Of a stretch of 64,000 bases of DNA, positions 17,108 through 26,761 are shown piece by piece. Within the stretch, counting starts at the first letter, position 1; every line of letters begins with the position of its first letter. The stretch covers positions 186,001 through 250,000 of the forward strand of contig NZ_NPKP01000002.1 of assembly GCF_008329585.1 (NCBI RefSeq). Direction: 5' to 3'. The translations under genes and the position numbers were made by a program. Below the pieces are notes generated by a model. It saw only the letters and a program-made list of their open reading frames with translations, was not told the origin of the DNA and made no database searches. This DNA is from Mycolicibacterium sp. P9-22. Its GTDB lineage: Bacteria; Actinomycetota; Actinomycetes; Mycobacteriales; Mycobacteriaceae.

Positions 17108-17851
17108 ATGACAACCGAGGCGACCGAGCACCGGTATCTGCAGGTGGCTCGCACGCTGCGCAAGGAAATCGTGGACGGGGTCTACCCCGTCGGCTCACAG
17201 CTGCCCACCGAGCACGAACTGTGCGACCGCTTCGAGGTCAGCCGCTACACCGTGCGCGAGGCCCTGCGCCGGCTGCGCGATGACAATCTGGTGGCATCGC
17301 GACCGAGGACCGGCACCCTGGTCGTCCCGCGACCATCGTCGAGTTCCTATGCCCAGGACGTGATGTCGATCAACGACCTGCTGGCGTTCGCGGCCGGTGC
17401 ACAGTTCGAGATCGAGTCCAATGCGATGGTCACCATCGACGCCGAGCTGGCCGACCGCACCGGCCTCGCAATCGGCGAGCAATGGTTGGCCGTGCGCGGC
17501 TACCGGCGCGACGCCGCAACCAACACCCCGATCTGCCGCACCGAGTACTACATCAACCGGGCCTTCGCCGCGGTGGGGCGGATGTTGCAACGCCATTCGG
17601 GACCGATTTTCCCACTCATCGAGGATCTTTACGGTGTCAGCATCACCGAGGTGCACCAGGAGATCACCGCGATCGCGCTGTCTGCCGACCTGGGCACGCT
17701 GCTCCAGATCGACACGGGCGCCCCGGCGTTGCAGATGCAGCGCAGCTACACGACCTCCGACGGCGAGATCGCCCAGGTCACGGTGAACACCCACCCGGCG
17801 GCCAGGTACCGGCACTCGATGACGATGCGGCGTGTCAAGGGTCAGCCGTGA
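17108..17851 (+). CDS. GntR-family regulator, HutC subfamily (UTRA ligand domain)
   Basis: This 247-residue regulator has the GntR winged helix at its N-terminus (YLQVARTLRKEIVDG, QLPTEHELCDRFEVSRYTVR, EALRRLRDDNLV). A UTRA effector domain follows, with the typical CRTEYYINRAF segment. The ATG at 17108 is 1 bp after the upstream stop; the longer open frame overlaps the SMP-30 gene and is rejected. It lies inside the rightward operon and is the obvious candidate to bind the two GT-N4-AC boxes at 15381 and 15477. The effector is probably a pathway intermediate, perhaps an acid or acyl-CoA. Confidence 0.88.
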   Translation: MTTEATEHRYLQVARTLRKEIVDGVYPVGSQLPTEHELCDRFEVSRYTVREALRRLRDDNLVASRPRTGTLVVPRPSSSSYAQDVMSINDLLAFAAGAQFEIESNAMVTIDAELADRTGLAIGEQWLAVRGYRRDAATNTPICRTEYYINRAFAAVGRMLQRHSGPIFPLIEDLYGVSITEVHQEITAIALSADLGTLLQIDTGAPALQMQRSYTTSDGEIAQVTVNTHPAARYRHSMTMRRVKGQP

Positions 17852-19347
17852 GCACGCTTGCCGACGCACTTCGCACTGCGGTGCAGGATGATCCGGACCG
17901 GATTCTGATCGTCGACGGCGAAGTCGAACTGACCGCCGCCGCGCTGCACCGGCAGGCCGGTGCGCTGGCCACCTCGATGTCGCAACGGATGCCCACCGGC
18001 AGCGTGGTGTCCTTCATGCTGCCCAACTGGCATGAGGCTGCCATCGTCTATTTGGCCGCGACGATGGCGGGCATGGTGGTCAACCCGATCCTGCCCTCGC
18101 TGCGTGACAGCGAACTGCGGTTCATCCTCGCCGATGCCGACGTCGCGATGATCGTCATCCCCCAGCAGTTCCGCGGATTCGACTACGCCGCCATGCTGGC
18201 CCGGGTCACCGCCACCATGTCCTCGCCACCGGAGGTCGTCGTGGTCCGCGGGGATCATCCGGGGCCGACGACGCTGACCGAGCTTGTCGAAGCACCTGCC
18301 GCCGCGCCGCTGACCTTGGACTCGAGTGCGGTGCGGATGATCATGTACACCTCGGGCACCACCGGGCGGCCCAAGGGCGTACTACACAGCCATGATTCGA
18401 TCAACGCGCTGATCCGTCAGCTCGGCGAGCACTGGCGAATCGATGCCGGGGACACCTTCCTGGTGGCCTCCCCGGTCGCCCATATCGGTGGCTCCATCTA
18501 TGCCTTCGAGTGTCCGCTGCTGCTCGGCTCGGTGGCCGTGCTGATGGAGAAGTGGGATCCCGACGAGGCCGTCACGCTGATGCAGGCCCGACGGTGCACC
18601 CACATGGCCGGCGCCACACCGTTTCTGGACGGATTGCTCGGCGCCGCCGAACGCGCCGGCAGCCGGCTGCCAGATCTCAAGGTGTTCATCTGCGGCGGCG
18701 CCTCGGTGCCGCCTTCGCTGATCCGCAGGGCAGCAGACTATTTCGACCAGGCCATGGTCACCCGGGTCTACGGGTCCACCGAGGTCCCGGTGTCCACCGT
18801 CGGCTCCCCGGAGGACGCGGACCGCGCGGCAGACACCGACGGCCACGCCGGGATCGCCGACATCACCATCGTGGACGGCGAGATCAGGGTCCGAGGACCG
18901 CAGATGCTCACCGGTTACCTGCACGACGAAGACACCGCTGAAGCCTTCGACGACAATGGATATTTCCGCACCGGCGATCTCGGCCGGCTCACCGAGGACG
19001 GCCATCTGGTGGTGACCGGGCGCGCCAAGGACATCATCATCCGAAACGGCGAGAACATCTCCCCCAAGGAAGTCGAGGACATCCTGATCCGGCATCCCGG
19101 TATCGCCGAGATCGCCGTCGTCGGGATCCCCGACGCCCGCACCGGTGAGCGGGCGTGCGCGGTCATCATCGCCGACAGCACGGCCCCGCCGGATGTCGAC
19201 GATCTGCGGAATCTGCTGAACGCGCACGGCCTGGCCACCTTCAAAGCACCCGAGCAGGTGGTCATCTGGGACTCGCTACCCAAGAACGACGCCGGGAAAA
19301 TCCTCAAACACGAGATCCGGGCATCGCTGACGAAGGGGCTCAACTGA
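17848..19347 (+). CDS. Acyl-CoA synthetase (AMP-forming), copy 1
   Basis: This 499-residue ANL-superfamily ligase has the P-loop MIMYTSGTTGRPKGV, the adenylate motif VYGSTEVPVST, the hinge region YFRTGDLGRL, KDIIIRNGENISPKEVE, and the C-terminal catalytic Lys in KNDAGKILKHE. The GTG at 17848 overlaps the GntR stop by 4 bases. It converts a carboxylic acid to its CoA thioester through an acyl-adenylate. The rightward operon has two such ligases separated by an SDR, which suggests that two different acids, or one acid at two stages, enter CoA-dependent degradation. Confidence 0.87.
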   Translation: MSTLADALRTAVQDDPDRILIVDGEVELTAAALHRQAGALATSMSQRMPTGSVVSFMLPNWHEAAIVYLAATMAGMVVNPILPSLRDSELRFILADADVAMIVIPQQFRGFDYAAMLARVTATMSSPPEVVVVRGDHPGPTTLTELVEAPAAAPLTLDSSAVRMIMYTSGTTGRPKGVLHSHDSINALIRQLGEHWRIDAGDTFLVASPVAHIGGSIYAFECPLLLGSVAVLMEKWDPDEAVTLMQARRCTHMAGATPFLDGLLGAAERAGSRLPDLKVFICGGASVPPSLIRRAADYFDQAMVTRVYGSTEVPVSTVGSPEDADRAADTDGHAGIADITIVDGEIRVRGPQMLTGYLHDEDTAEAFDDNGYFRTGDLGRLTEDGHLVVTGRAKDIIIRNGENISPKEVEDILIRHPGIAEIAVVGIPDARTGERACAVIIADSTAPPDVDDLRNLLNAHGLATFKAPEQVVIWDSLPKNDAGKILKHEIRASLTKGLN

Positions 19348-19348
19348 C

Positions 19349-20122
19349 ATGCAGGTAGCGATCGTGACGGGCGCCAGCAGCGGGATCGGCTTCGGCTGCG
19401 CCGTGAAACTCGCCGAAGCAGGCATGACGGTGCTCGGCGCCGGACGTGACCACGACCGACTGGCCGAACTCGAAAACGCCATCGGCGATCCGGACCGGAT
19501 CGCGACACTGGCCGTGGATCTCACCACCGATGAGGCACCGGCGCGGATCGTCGACGCGGCGGTATCCCGTTGGGGCCATATCGATTTCCTGGTCAACAAT
19601 GCCGGGGTCGGCAGCCCCAAACCGCTGCACGAGACCGATGACGAGTCGCTGGACCACTTTCTCGGCCTGATGCTGCGTGCGCCGTTCCGGCTGGCCCGCG
19701 ATGTGCTGCCGCATATGGGGCCGGGCTCGGCGATCATCAACGTGACCTCCACTTTCGCCGTCGTCGGCGGGATGCGTGGCGGCGCCTACTCCGCGGCCAA
19801 GGGCGGCCTGACCGCGCTGACCGGTCACATCGCCTGCCAGTACGGCGCGGACGGGATCCGTTGTAACGCGGTGGCGCCCGGTGTCACCCTGACACCGATG
19901 GTCGCCACCCGCCTGGAGGACGAGCGCTTCCGCAAGATCAACACCGAGATGACACCGCACACCCGGCTGGGCACCGTCGACGATATCGCCAGCACCGTCG
20001 CGTTCCTGTGTTCTCCCGGAGGCGCTTTCATCAATGGGCAAACCATCGTGGTGGACGGCGGGTGGAGTTCGACGAAGTACCTGTCGGACTTCGCGTTGTC
20101 CTCGGAGTGGGTCGCCAGGTGA
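19349..20122 (+). CDS. Short-chain dehydrogenase/reductase between the two acyl-CoA ligases
   Basis: This 257-residue classical SDR has TGASSGIGFG, NNAGVG, the catalytic Ser in NVTSTFA and YSAAKGG, and the C-terminal GQTIVVDGGW. The start is 1 bp after the ligase stop, and its own stop overlaps the GTG of the next ligase. It resembles FabG-type enzymes that act on beta-hydroxyacyl-CoA or secondary alcohols. In context it probably oxidises a hydroxyl group on the ring-opened acid or its CoA ester. Confidence 0.83.
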   Translation: MQVAIVTGASSGIGFGCAVKLAEAGMTVLGAGRDHDRLAELENAIGDPDRIATLAVDLTTDEAPARIVDAAVSRWGHIDFLVNNAGVGSPKPLHETDDESLDHFLGLMLRAPFRLARDVLPHMGPGSAIINVTSTFAVVGGMRGGAYSAAKGGLTALTGHIACQYGADGIRCNAVAPGVTLTPMVATRLEDERFRKINTEMTPHTRLGTVDDIASTVAFLCSPGGAFINGQTIVVDGGWSSTKYLSDFALSSEWVAR

Positions 20123-21618
20123 ATCTGTTCTCGGTACTCGACCAGGCCGCAACGCGTTTCGGTGAGCGTGGCGCGGTATACCGCGGCACCGAGCAGCTGC
20201 ACACCTTCGCCGAGCTCCGGGACCGGGCGTTGCGACTGGCCACGTCCCTCACAACGTCTTCCCCCGTCGCTTCGCTCGCCCCGGCTGACCTCGATACCGG
20301 TGCCCGAGTCGCGATCGCCAGCGAGAACCGGCCCGAGATCGTCGAGCTGATGTTCGCCGTCTGGGCCGCCGGCTGTGCCGTCGTCCCCATCAACTTCAAA
20401 CTGCACCCGCTGGAAATGGCGCAGATCCTCGATGATTCCGGCGCCGCGGTGGTCTTCGCATCACCGAAGATCGCCGCCAGTCTCACCGGCGTCACCTCCG
20501 TGCCGGTCGAGGACATCGACTCCCCCGCCTACGCCGGCCGCCTGGAATTCGAACCGGCCGTCCCGGCGGACACCGACCCAGGCGCGCTGGCGTGGCTGTT
20601 CTACACCAGCGGCACCACGGGCAGATCCAAGGGCGCGATGCTCTCGCACCGCAATCTGATGGCGATGACGGTCTCGCACCTGGCCGACTTCGACTCGCCG
20701 GACGAGAATTCCAGCCTCGTGCACGGCGCACCCATGTCCCACGGCTCCGGGCTCTACATCGCGCCCTACATCCTGCGCGGAGCCCGGCAGGTCATTCCCG
20801 CATCCGCGGGTTTCGAACCCGACGAGTTCCTCGACCTGTGCGACCACCACCCGCGGTCCAGCTGCTTCCTGGCGCCCACCATGGTCCAGCGGCTCGTCGG
20901 CACCGGCCGGCCGCGGCCGGCGAACCTCACGACCGTGGTCTACGGCGGCGGCCCCATGTACGTGGACAGCCTCAAGAAGGCGATGGCCGCGTTCGGCCCC
21001 ATCTTCGTCCAGCTCTATGGTCAGGGCGAGGCCCCGATGACCATCACCGGTCTGCGTCAGCGCGATCACCTGGATGCCGATGACGCGGTGCTCGGCTCAG
21101 TCGGTTATCCGCGATCCGGTGTCGAGGTCGCGGTGCTCGACGCCGACGGCAATCCGGCCGCTGTCGATGAGATCGGCGAGATTGCCTGCCGCGGTGACGT
21201 CGTGATGTCCGGCTACTGGAACGACGCGGCGGCCACGGCGGCCACCCTGGTCGCCGGGTGGCTGCACACCGGGGACATGGGGTCGTTCGACTCGCGCGGA
21301 TATCTGGCCCTGCGTGACCGCAGCAAGGACGTGGTGATCAGCGGCGGCAGCAACATCTACCCGCGTGAGGTGGAGGAGGTTCTCATCGAGCACGCGGGTG
21401 TCGAGGAGGCCTGCGTGGTCGGTGCACCCGACGAGGAATGGGGCGAGGTGGTCGTGGCGTTCATCGTCGGCACGGCGGCCGAGAATGATCTCGACGCCCA
21501 TCTGCTGGAGCGGATCGCCCGGTTCAAGCGGCCCAAACGCTACGTCTACGTGGACGAACTGCCGAAGAACAGCTACGGCAAGGTGCTCAAGCGGGAGTTG
21601 CGCGAACTGGTCCGGTAG
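20119..21618 (+). CDS. Acyl-CoA synthetase (AMP-forming), copy 2
   Basis: This 499-residue ANL ligase has the P-loop LFYTSGTTGRSKGAM, QLYGQGEAPMT, GWLHTGDMG and the catalytic Lys in KNSYGKVLKRE. The GTG at 20119 overlaps the SDR stop (GTGA). It differs clearly in sequence from copy 1, so it is not a recent duplicate. Near residue 50 it reads TSSPVASLAPADLDTG, longer than usual for the family. The DNA there (20264-20280) matches a short repeat seen in intergenic DNA of this window, so a small repeat may have been inserted in frame. Confidence 0.86.
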   Translation: MNLFSVLDQAATRFGERGAVYRGTEQLHTFAELRDRALRLATSLTTSSPVASLAPADLDTGARVAIASENRPEIVELMFAVWAAGCAVVPINFKLHPLEMAQILDDSGAAVVFASPKIAASLTGVTSVPVEDIDSPAYAGRLEFEPAVPADTDPGALAWLFYTSGTTGRSKGAMLSHRNLMAMTVSHLADFDSPDENSSLVHGAPMSHGSGLYIAPYILRGARQVIPASAGFEPDEFLDLCDHHPRSSCFLAPTMVQRLVGTGRPRPANLTTVVYGGGPMYVDSLKKAMAAFGPIFVQLYGQGEAPMTITGLRQRDHLDADDAVLGSVGYPRSGVEVAVLDADGNPAAVDEIGEIACRGDVVMSGYWNDAAATAATLVAGWLHTGDMGSFDSRGYLALRDRSKDVVISGGSNIYPREVEEVLIEHAGVEEACVVGAPDEEWGEVVVAFIVGTAAENDLDAHLLERIARFKRPKRYVYVDELPKNSYGKVLKRELRELVR

Positions 21619-21638
21619 CGACTTGGTAGACACGTCCC

Positions 21639-22436
21639 ATGCAGTTCGAAGGCAAGGTTGCCGTCATCACCGGGGCGGGCTCAGGCATCGGGCGTGCCCT
21701 GGCGCAGCAGTTGACCGCCGCCGGGGCGTCGGTGGTCGCCGGGGATATCGATGCCAAGGCCGCGACGGCGACCGCGTCGGCCATCGGGGAACGCGCGGTC
21801 GGGGTCGGCGCCGATGCCGCGTCCGTCACGGGTATCGCCGCCCTCCTCGAAGCCGCCCGGGACGCGTTCGGCCCGGTCGACATCTATGTCGCCAACGCCG
21901 GTGTCATGGGCGCCTCCGGTCTGGGTTCCGATGAGGACTGGGATCGCGTGCTGGAGGTGAACCTGCGCGCACACATCCGGGCCGCCGACGCGCTGCTACC
22001 GGACTGGATCGCCCGCGGCAGCGGCTATTTCGTCAGCGTCGCGTCGGCTGCCGGGCTGCTGACCCAGGTCGGCGCCGCCGGGTACGCGGTGAGCAAGCAT
22101 GCCGCGGTCGGGTTCGCCGAGTGGCTCTCGGTCACCCACGGCGACAACGGGATCGGCGTGACATGCGTCTGCCCGATGGGGGTGGCCACGCCACTGCTGG
22201 ACGCCATCACCGACTCCGAGGATGCGACCGCGCGGGTCGCGGCCGCCTCCATCACCACCGCCGGCGATGTGCTGAGCGCCGAGGACGTGGCGGCGGCGAC
22301 GATGGAGGGAGTTCGAGAAGGCCGCTTCCTGGTGCTGCCGCATGCGTCGGTGCTGGATATGTATCGGGGCAAGGGGGCCGATTACGACCGCTGGATATCC
22401 GGGATGCGTCGGTATCAACGGGCGTTGGATGGTTGA
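21639..22436 (+). CDS. Short-chain dehydrogenase/reductase, last gene of the rightward operon
   Basis: This 265-residue SDR has TGAGSGIGRALA, the NAG motif (VANAGVMG), and the catalytic Ser and YAVSKHA. The C-terminus (VREGRFLVLPHASVLDMYRGK) matches the actinobacterial SDR subgroup often found in lipid and steroid catabolic clusters. It starts 20 bp after the ligase stop and converges with the O-methyltransferase gene, with only 10 bp between the stops. The substrate is not determinable from sequence. Confidence 0.83.
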   Translation: MQFEGKVAVITGAGSGIGRALAQQLTAAGASVVAGDIDAKAATATASAIGERAVGVGADAASVTGIAALLEAARDAFGPVDIYVANAGVMGASGLGSDEDWDRVLEVNLRAHIRAADALLPDWIARGSGYFVSVASAAGLLTQVGAAGYAVSKHAAVGFAEWLSVTHGDNGIGVTCVCPMGVATPLLDAITDSEDATARVAAASITTAGDVLSAEDVAAATMEGVREGRFLVLPHASVLDMYRGKGADYDRWISGMRRYQRALDG

Positions 22437-22446
22437 CGGCGCAGGA

Positions 22447-23133
22447 TCATCCGGTGAAGACCGACAGCTCGTTGCCTCGCGCTCCGTTCAAAGGCAGCGT
22501 GAGTGACGTGAACGCCTGCCGCGGGTCACGGATGTAATCGAGATACTCCGGAGTTGCGTTCTCAGCCACGACGAGGGCACCCGGCCGCAAGCTCGGCCGC
22601 AACAGCTGCAGAACCGGTTTGTAGAGACTCAACGCGCCATCGAGATGCACCAGATCGACCGCAGGGCCGATACCGCCGGCGCCCAGAGTGTCGAGCGCGT
22701 CCCCGACACGTACGTCCACGATGTCCGCCACGCCGGCTGCCGCCAGGTGCTCGTGGGCCCGCTTAGCTTTGCCCGGTTCCAGTTCGGCGCTGATTACTCG
22801 GCCACCGCCGTTGTCGCGCACCGCGCAGGCGAGATAGATCGTCGATATCCCGAACGACGTTCCGAATTCGACCACGCGCGTCGCTCGCGCCGCCCGTGTG
22901 CAGATGTAGAGCAGCTGGCCGAATTCCGGTGATACGCACAAAAAGTTGGCGGCAGCACCGCGATAGAAACCCTTGTAGTCGCCAGCCTCCGCAGCCAGCG
23001 CCAGGGCGACCAGATCGATACCGCTGTGCGCATCGTGCAGCATCTGTTCGATGAACGGCCGATCGGCGGTCTCCGCCTCGGCGAAGAGTCGCTCCAGCAC
23101 GCCGGCCACCCGGGTCGTTTCCAACGTGTTCAT
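22447..23133 (-). CDS. Class I SAM-dependent O-methyltransferase
   Basis: This 228-residue methyltransferase resembles the catechol/caffeoyl-CoA O-methyltransferase family. It has the SAM motif VVEFGTSFGISTIYLA, the acidic residue after beta-2 (VISAELEPGKA) and VDLVHLDGALSLYKPVL around the metal-binding Asp. The ATG at 23133 is preceded by GGAGGAGAC. It is divergent from a TetR gene with a relatively AT-rich 170-bp gap, so that regulator probably controls it. It may detoxify a catechol-like compound by methylation. Confidence 0.83.
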   Translation of the reverse strand: MNTLETTRVAGVLERLFAEAETADRPFIEQMLHDAHSGIDLVALALAAEAGDYKGFYRGAAANFLCVSPEFGQLLYICTRAARATRVVEFGTSFGISTIYLACAVRDNGGGRVISAELEPGKAKRAHEHLAAAGVADIVDVRVGDALDTLGAGGIGPAVDLVHLDGALSLYKPVLQLLRPSLRPGALVVAENATPEYLDYIRDPRQAFTSLTLPLNGARGNELSVFTG

Positions 23134-23303
23134 GTCCGGTCTCCTCCGCGATGGGGCCCGCACAAACCCGACAATGGGAGGTCATATGCGAGTAGCTTGT
23201 ATGAGAAGGTGAGCGAAAGATATTGCAAATCAATGCTCTTCATAAGTATGGTAACCAATTGGCCAAATCAGTACTCGCTTTTGTCCATCACTTCGGGAGT
23301 GAC

Positions 23304-23930
23304 ATGACCGGCGCCAAACGTCAGCTTGACCCGCGCAAACAGCCTCTGCAGCGCCGTTCCGAAGAAACGCGGCGCCGCATCCTCGACGCCGCTACTCACG
23401 TTTTCGCCGACCATGGATATGACGCGGGAACGACGAACAGGATCGCCGAGTACGCGGACGTCTCGATCGGATCGTTGTACCAGTACTACCCCAACAAGGA
23501 CGCCATCCTCCTTGAGCTGGCGACGCGACACCTTGACGCCGGTGTCGAGCTCGATGACCGGCTTCGGATGCCCGATACGTTGCCGCCGCTGCATGAGGTC
23601 ATCAGCACGATGGTGCGAAACAGCATCGACAACCATCGCGCCGACCCGGAGTTCCTGCGGGTACTGATGGAACAGGCACCTCGTTCCAGCGAACTCATGG
23701 CCAAGGTGGTGGAGGTCAAGGAAGCACGGACAGCCCGGCTGCGCGACATCATGGCGAGATCACCGGAAGTCACCGTCGATGATCAGACGACTGCGGCGCA
23801 CCTGGTGATATCGACCATCGAAATGGTGGTCCATCGCCTGTTGGCGGGGCCGGAACCCATCGAACCTGAGCGGTTGGAGACCCAGTTGATCGACATGTTG
23901 TCCCGGTACCTCACGGCACCAGCCACCTGA
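23304..23930 (+). CDS. TetR-family regulator divergent from the O-methyltransferase
   Basis: This 208-residue TetR protein has the DNA-binding domain RRILDAATHVFADHGYDAGTT followed by IAEYADVSIGSLYQYYPNKD. The chosen ATG at 23304 has a GGGAG Shine-Dalgarno; the open frame runs 27 codons further upstream through AT-rich promoter DNA and is unlikely to be translated. The likely target is the intergenic region 23134-23303, including the O-methyltransferase promoter. No clear palindromic operator could be fixed by eye. Confidence 0.85.
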   Translation: MTGAKRQLDPRKQPLQRRSEETRRRILDAATHVFADHGYDAGTTNRIAEYADVSIGSLYQYYPNKDAILLELATRHLDAGVELDDRLRMPDTLPPLHEVISTMVRNSIDNHRADPEFLRVLMEQAPRSSELMAKVVEVKEARTARLRDIMARSPEVTVDDQTTAAHLVISTIEMVVHRLLAGPEPIEPERLETQLIDMLSRYLTAPAT

Positions 23931-24066
23931 CGGCCCCGGCTCCGGCACCTCATAGGACTCGTATGAAGTGCCAATACATCGCAGACATACAGGTTTTCGC
24001 GGGTGGCACCGGTGCGGCGGCTCCTAGTATCGGCGGTCCGCCCGGCACCTCACCAGACGACACCGC

Positions 24067-24759
24067 TTACCCAAACCCTGCGCGCTGCAACCACGCCGTC
24101 ACGTCGGGTCCGGCCATCCGAACCTCTTCACCGCGCACCGCGAGGCCCTCGCCGATCACCGACTCGGGGCACAGCCGGGTGTAATCATCGATGGTGCCGC
24201 CGATGCCGCTGACCGCATAGGTGACGAAAGGGTGAATCACCCTGCCGCGCAGGTTCACGCTGTCGACGAAAGTCCGCATGATCATCGGTGGGCGGACATT
24301 CCAGAGCGGGCTGCCGAGAAGCACGGTGTCGTACTGCTCGATGGTCGGCAGGACACCGGCGATGGCTGGACGGGCCTCAGACCGCTGTTCTTGTCTGTTG
24401 CGCTCGACCGTCTCCTCGTAGCTCTGCGGGTAGGGTTCGGCCGCTTCGATGCGATAGACGTCGACGGCGCCACCGGCGGCCGCGATCATCTGCGCAAGGA
24501 CTTGGGTATTGCCAATCTCCAGATCGATCCTGCCGCCGTAGTGATAGTTCTCGCCCGCTCGAGAGAAGTAGGCGAGCAACGCGTTTTGCGGTACACCAGT
24601 GTTGCGCTCTGGCGTCGTGACGGTTCCCGAGGAGCTGGGGCCGGTCACTCCTGGATCGCCACACCCGGCGAGGTGTGCGCCCACCACCGCACCGGCGGTG
24701 ATCGTCAGCGACCCCCTCATCACCGTGCGCCGGTTCACCCGCACAGGACCACCGGTCAT
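24067..24759 (-). CDS. Exported flavodoxin-like lipoprotein (Tat type)
   Basis: This 230-residue protein begins with a twin-arginine signal (RRTVMRGS) and a lipobox ending in LAGC, with the lipidated Cys at 33. A flavodoxin domain follows (ALLAYFSRAGENY, the FMN phosphate-binding loop, and VLLGSPLWNVRPPMIMRTF). Tat export fits a protein that folds with FMN in the cytoplasm. It is the third gene of an operon with two aldo-keto reductases. A cell-surface flavodoxin may carry electrons to an extracytoplasmic reductase or act as a quinone reductase. The partner is unknown. Confidence 0.82.
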   Translation of the reverse strand: MTGGPVRVNRRTVMRGSLTITAGAVVGAHLAGCGDPGVTGPSSSGTVTTPERNTGVPQNALLAYFSRAGENYHYGGRIDLEIGNTQVLAQMIAAAGGAVDVYRIEAAEPYPQSYEETVERNRQEQRSEARPAIAGVLPTIEQYDTVLLGSPLWNVRPPMIMRTFVDSVNLRGRVIHPFVTYAVSGIGGTIDDYTRLCPESVIGEGLAVRGEEVRMAGPDVTAWLQRAGFG

Positions 24760-24776
24760 CGTTGTTCACCCGGTTC

Positions 24777-25775
<999 letters not shown>

Positions 25776-26660
25776 TCAGGCTTCGGGAATGGTGATGGCG
25801 AACTTCTCGCGAGTGATGTCCTCAGGTTCGGGACCGCCGCGGATGCCGGTGTCCAGGGCGTCGATGGCCGCGAGCTGATCTGCACTGAGCTCGAAGTCGA
25901 ACACGTCGAAGTTCTCGGCGATGCGTGACGGCGTCACCGACTTCGGGATCACCTGGCGCCCTTGCTGAATGTGCCAGCGCAGCATCACCTGAGCCGGCGT
26001 CTTGTCGTGTGCGGTCGCGATCTCGCCGATCACCGGGTTATCCAGCGTCGAGGTGTGCGGGCCCTCGCGGTAGAAGGTGATGCCACCGATGGGCGCCCAC
26101 GCCTGGTCGAGGATGCCGTGCTCGGCATTGGCGGCCAGCACATCGGACTGCTTGAAGTAGGGGTGTACCTCGATCTGATTCACCGCCGGCACAATCTCGG
26201 TCTCCGCAAGCAGCCGGTCGAGGTGTGCGCGCATGAAGTTGGACACCCCGATGGCTCGTACCTTGCCGTCGGCGTACAGCTTCTCCAGCGCCTTGTAGGC
26301 ACCGACGGTGAGCTCGAACTCACCGGGCAGTGCCTGATGCAGGATCAGCAGGTCGAGTTGGTCGACGCCCAACTTGCCCGCGGACTTGTCGAAGGCGTGC
26401 AGGGTGGCGTCGTAGCCGAAGTCGGTGATCCAGATCTTGGTCTCGATGAACACGTCACCGCGCGCGAGCCCGGACTGCTGGATGGCCTTACCGACCTCAC
26501 GCTCGTTCCCATAGGCAGCCGCGGTGTCGATATGGCGGTAGCCGACCTGCAGCGCGGTTTCGACCGCGGCGACGGTCTGCTCCGGCGGGGTCTGGAACAC
26601 CCCGAGGCCGAGGACCGGCATGATCACGCCATTGTTCAAGGTGAAGTTCGGAATGCTCAT
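25776..26660 (-). CDS. Aldo/keto reductase (AKR5, 2,5-diketogluconate reductase-like)
   Basis: This 294-residue AKR has GYRHIDTAAAYGNEREVG (Asp and Tyr), FIETKIWITD (Lys), LLILHQALPG (His) and the cofactor motif VIPKSVTPSRIAEN. The length and motifs match the DkgA-like AKR5 group that reduces methylglyoxal and diketo sugars. It is the first gene of the operon and is divergent from an XRE-type regulator, with symmetric repeats in the gap. Confidence 0.87.
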   Translation of the reverse strand: MSIPNFTLNNGVIMPVLGLGVFQTPPEQTVAAVETALQVGYRHIDTAAAYGNEREVGKAIQQSGLARGDVFIETKIWITDFGYDATLHAFDKSAGKLGVDQLDLLILHQALPGEFELTVGAYKALEKLYADGKVRAIGVSNFMRAHLDRLLAETEIVPAVNQIEVHPYFKQSDVLAANAEHGILDQAWAPIGGITFYREGPHTSTLDNPVIGEIATAHDKTPAQVMLRWHIQQGRQVIPKSVTPSRIAENFDVFDFELSADQLAAIDALDTGIRGGPEPEDITREKFAITIPEA

Positions 26661-26667
26661 GTTCTCG

Positions 26668-26755
26668 ACGGTAGGCCTGCGCGTGGCGTGGCGGGAGGGC
26701 CTGCTGAGCCGGGCACTGCGAGTACCTCCCAGTGCGGCTCGGCCGGGCCTACCGT
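26668..26755. promoter_or_regulatory. Nested inverted repeats in the divergent AKR/XRE promoter region
   Basis: A 10-bp perfect inverted repeat (ACGGTAGGCC at 26668-26677, complement at 26746-26755) sits 6-7 bp outside each divergent start codon. Between its arms a bulged stem (26706-26718 with 26730-26740; GAGCC + GCACTG) forms a second dyad. The layout suggests an operator controlling both directions. Confidence 0.55.
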
Positions 26756-26761
26756 GGAGAT

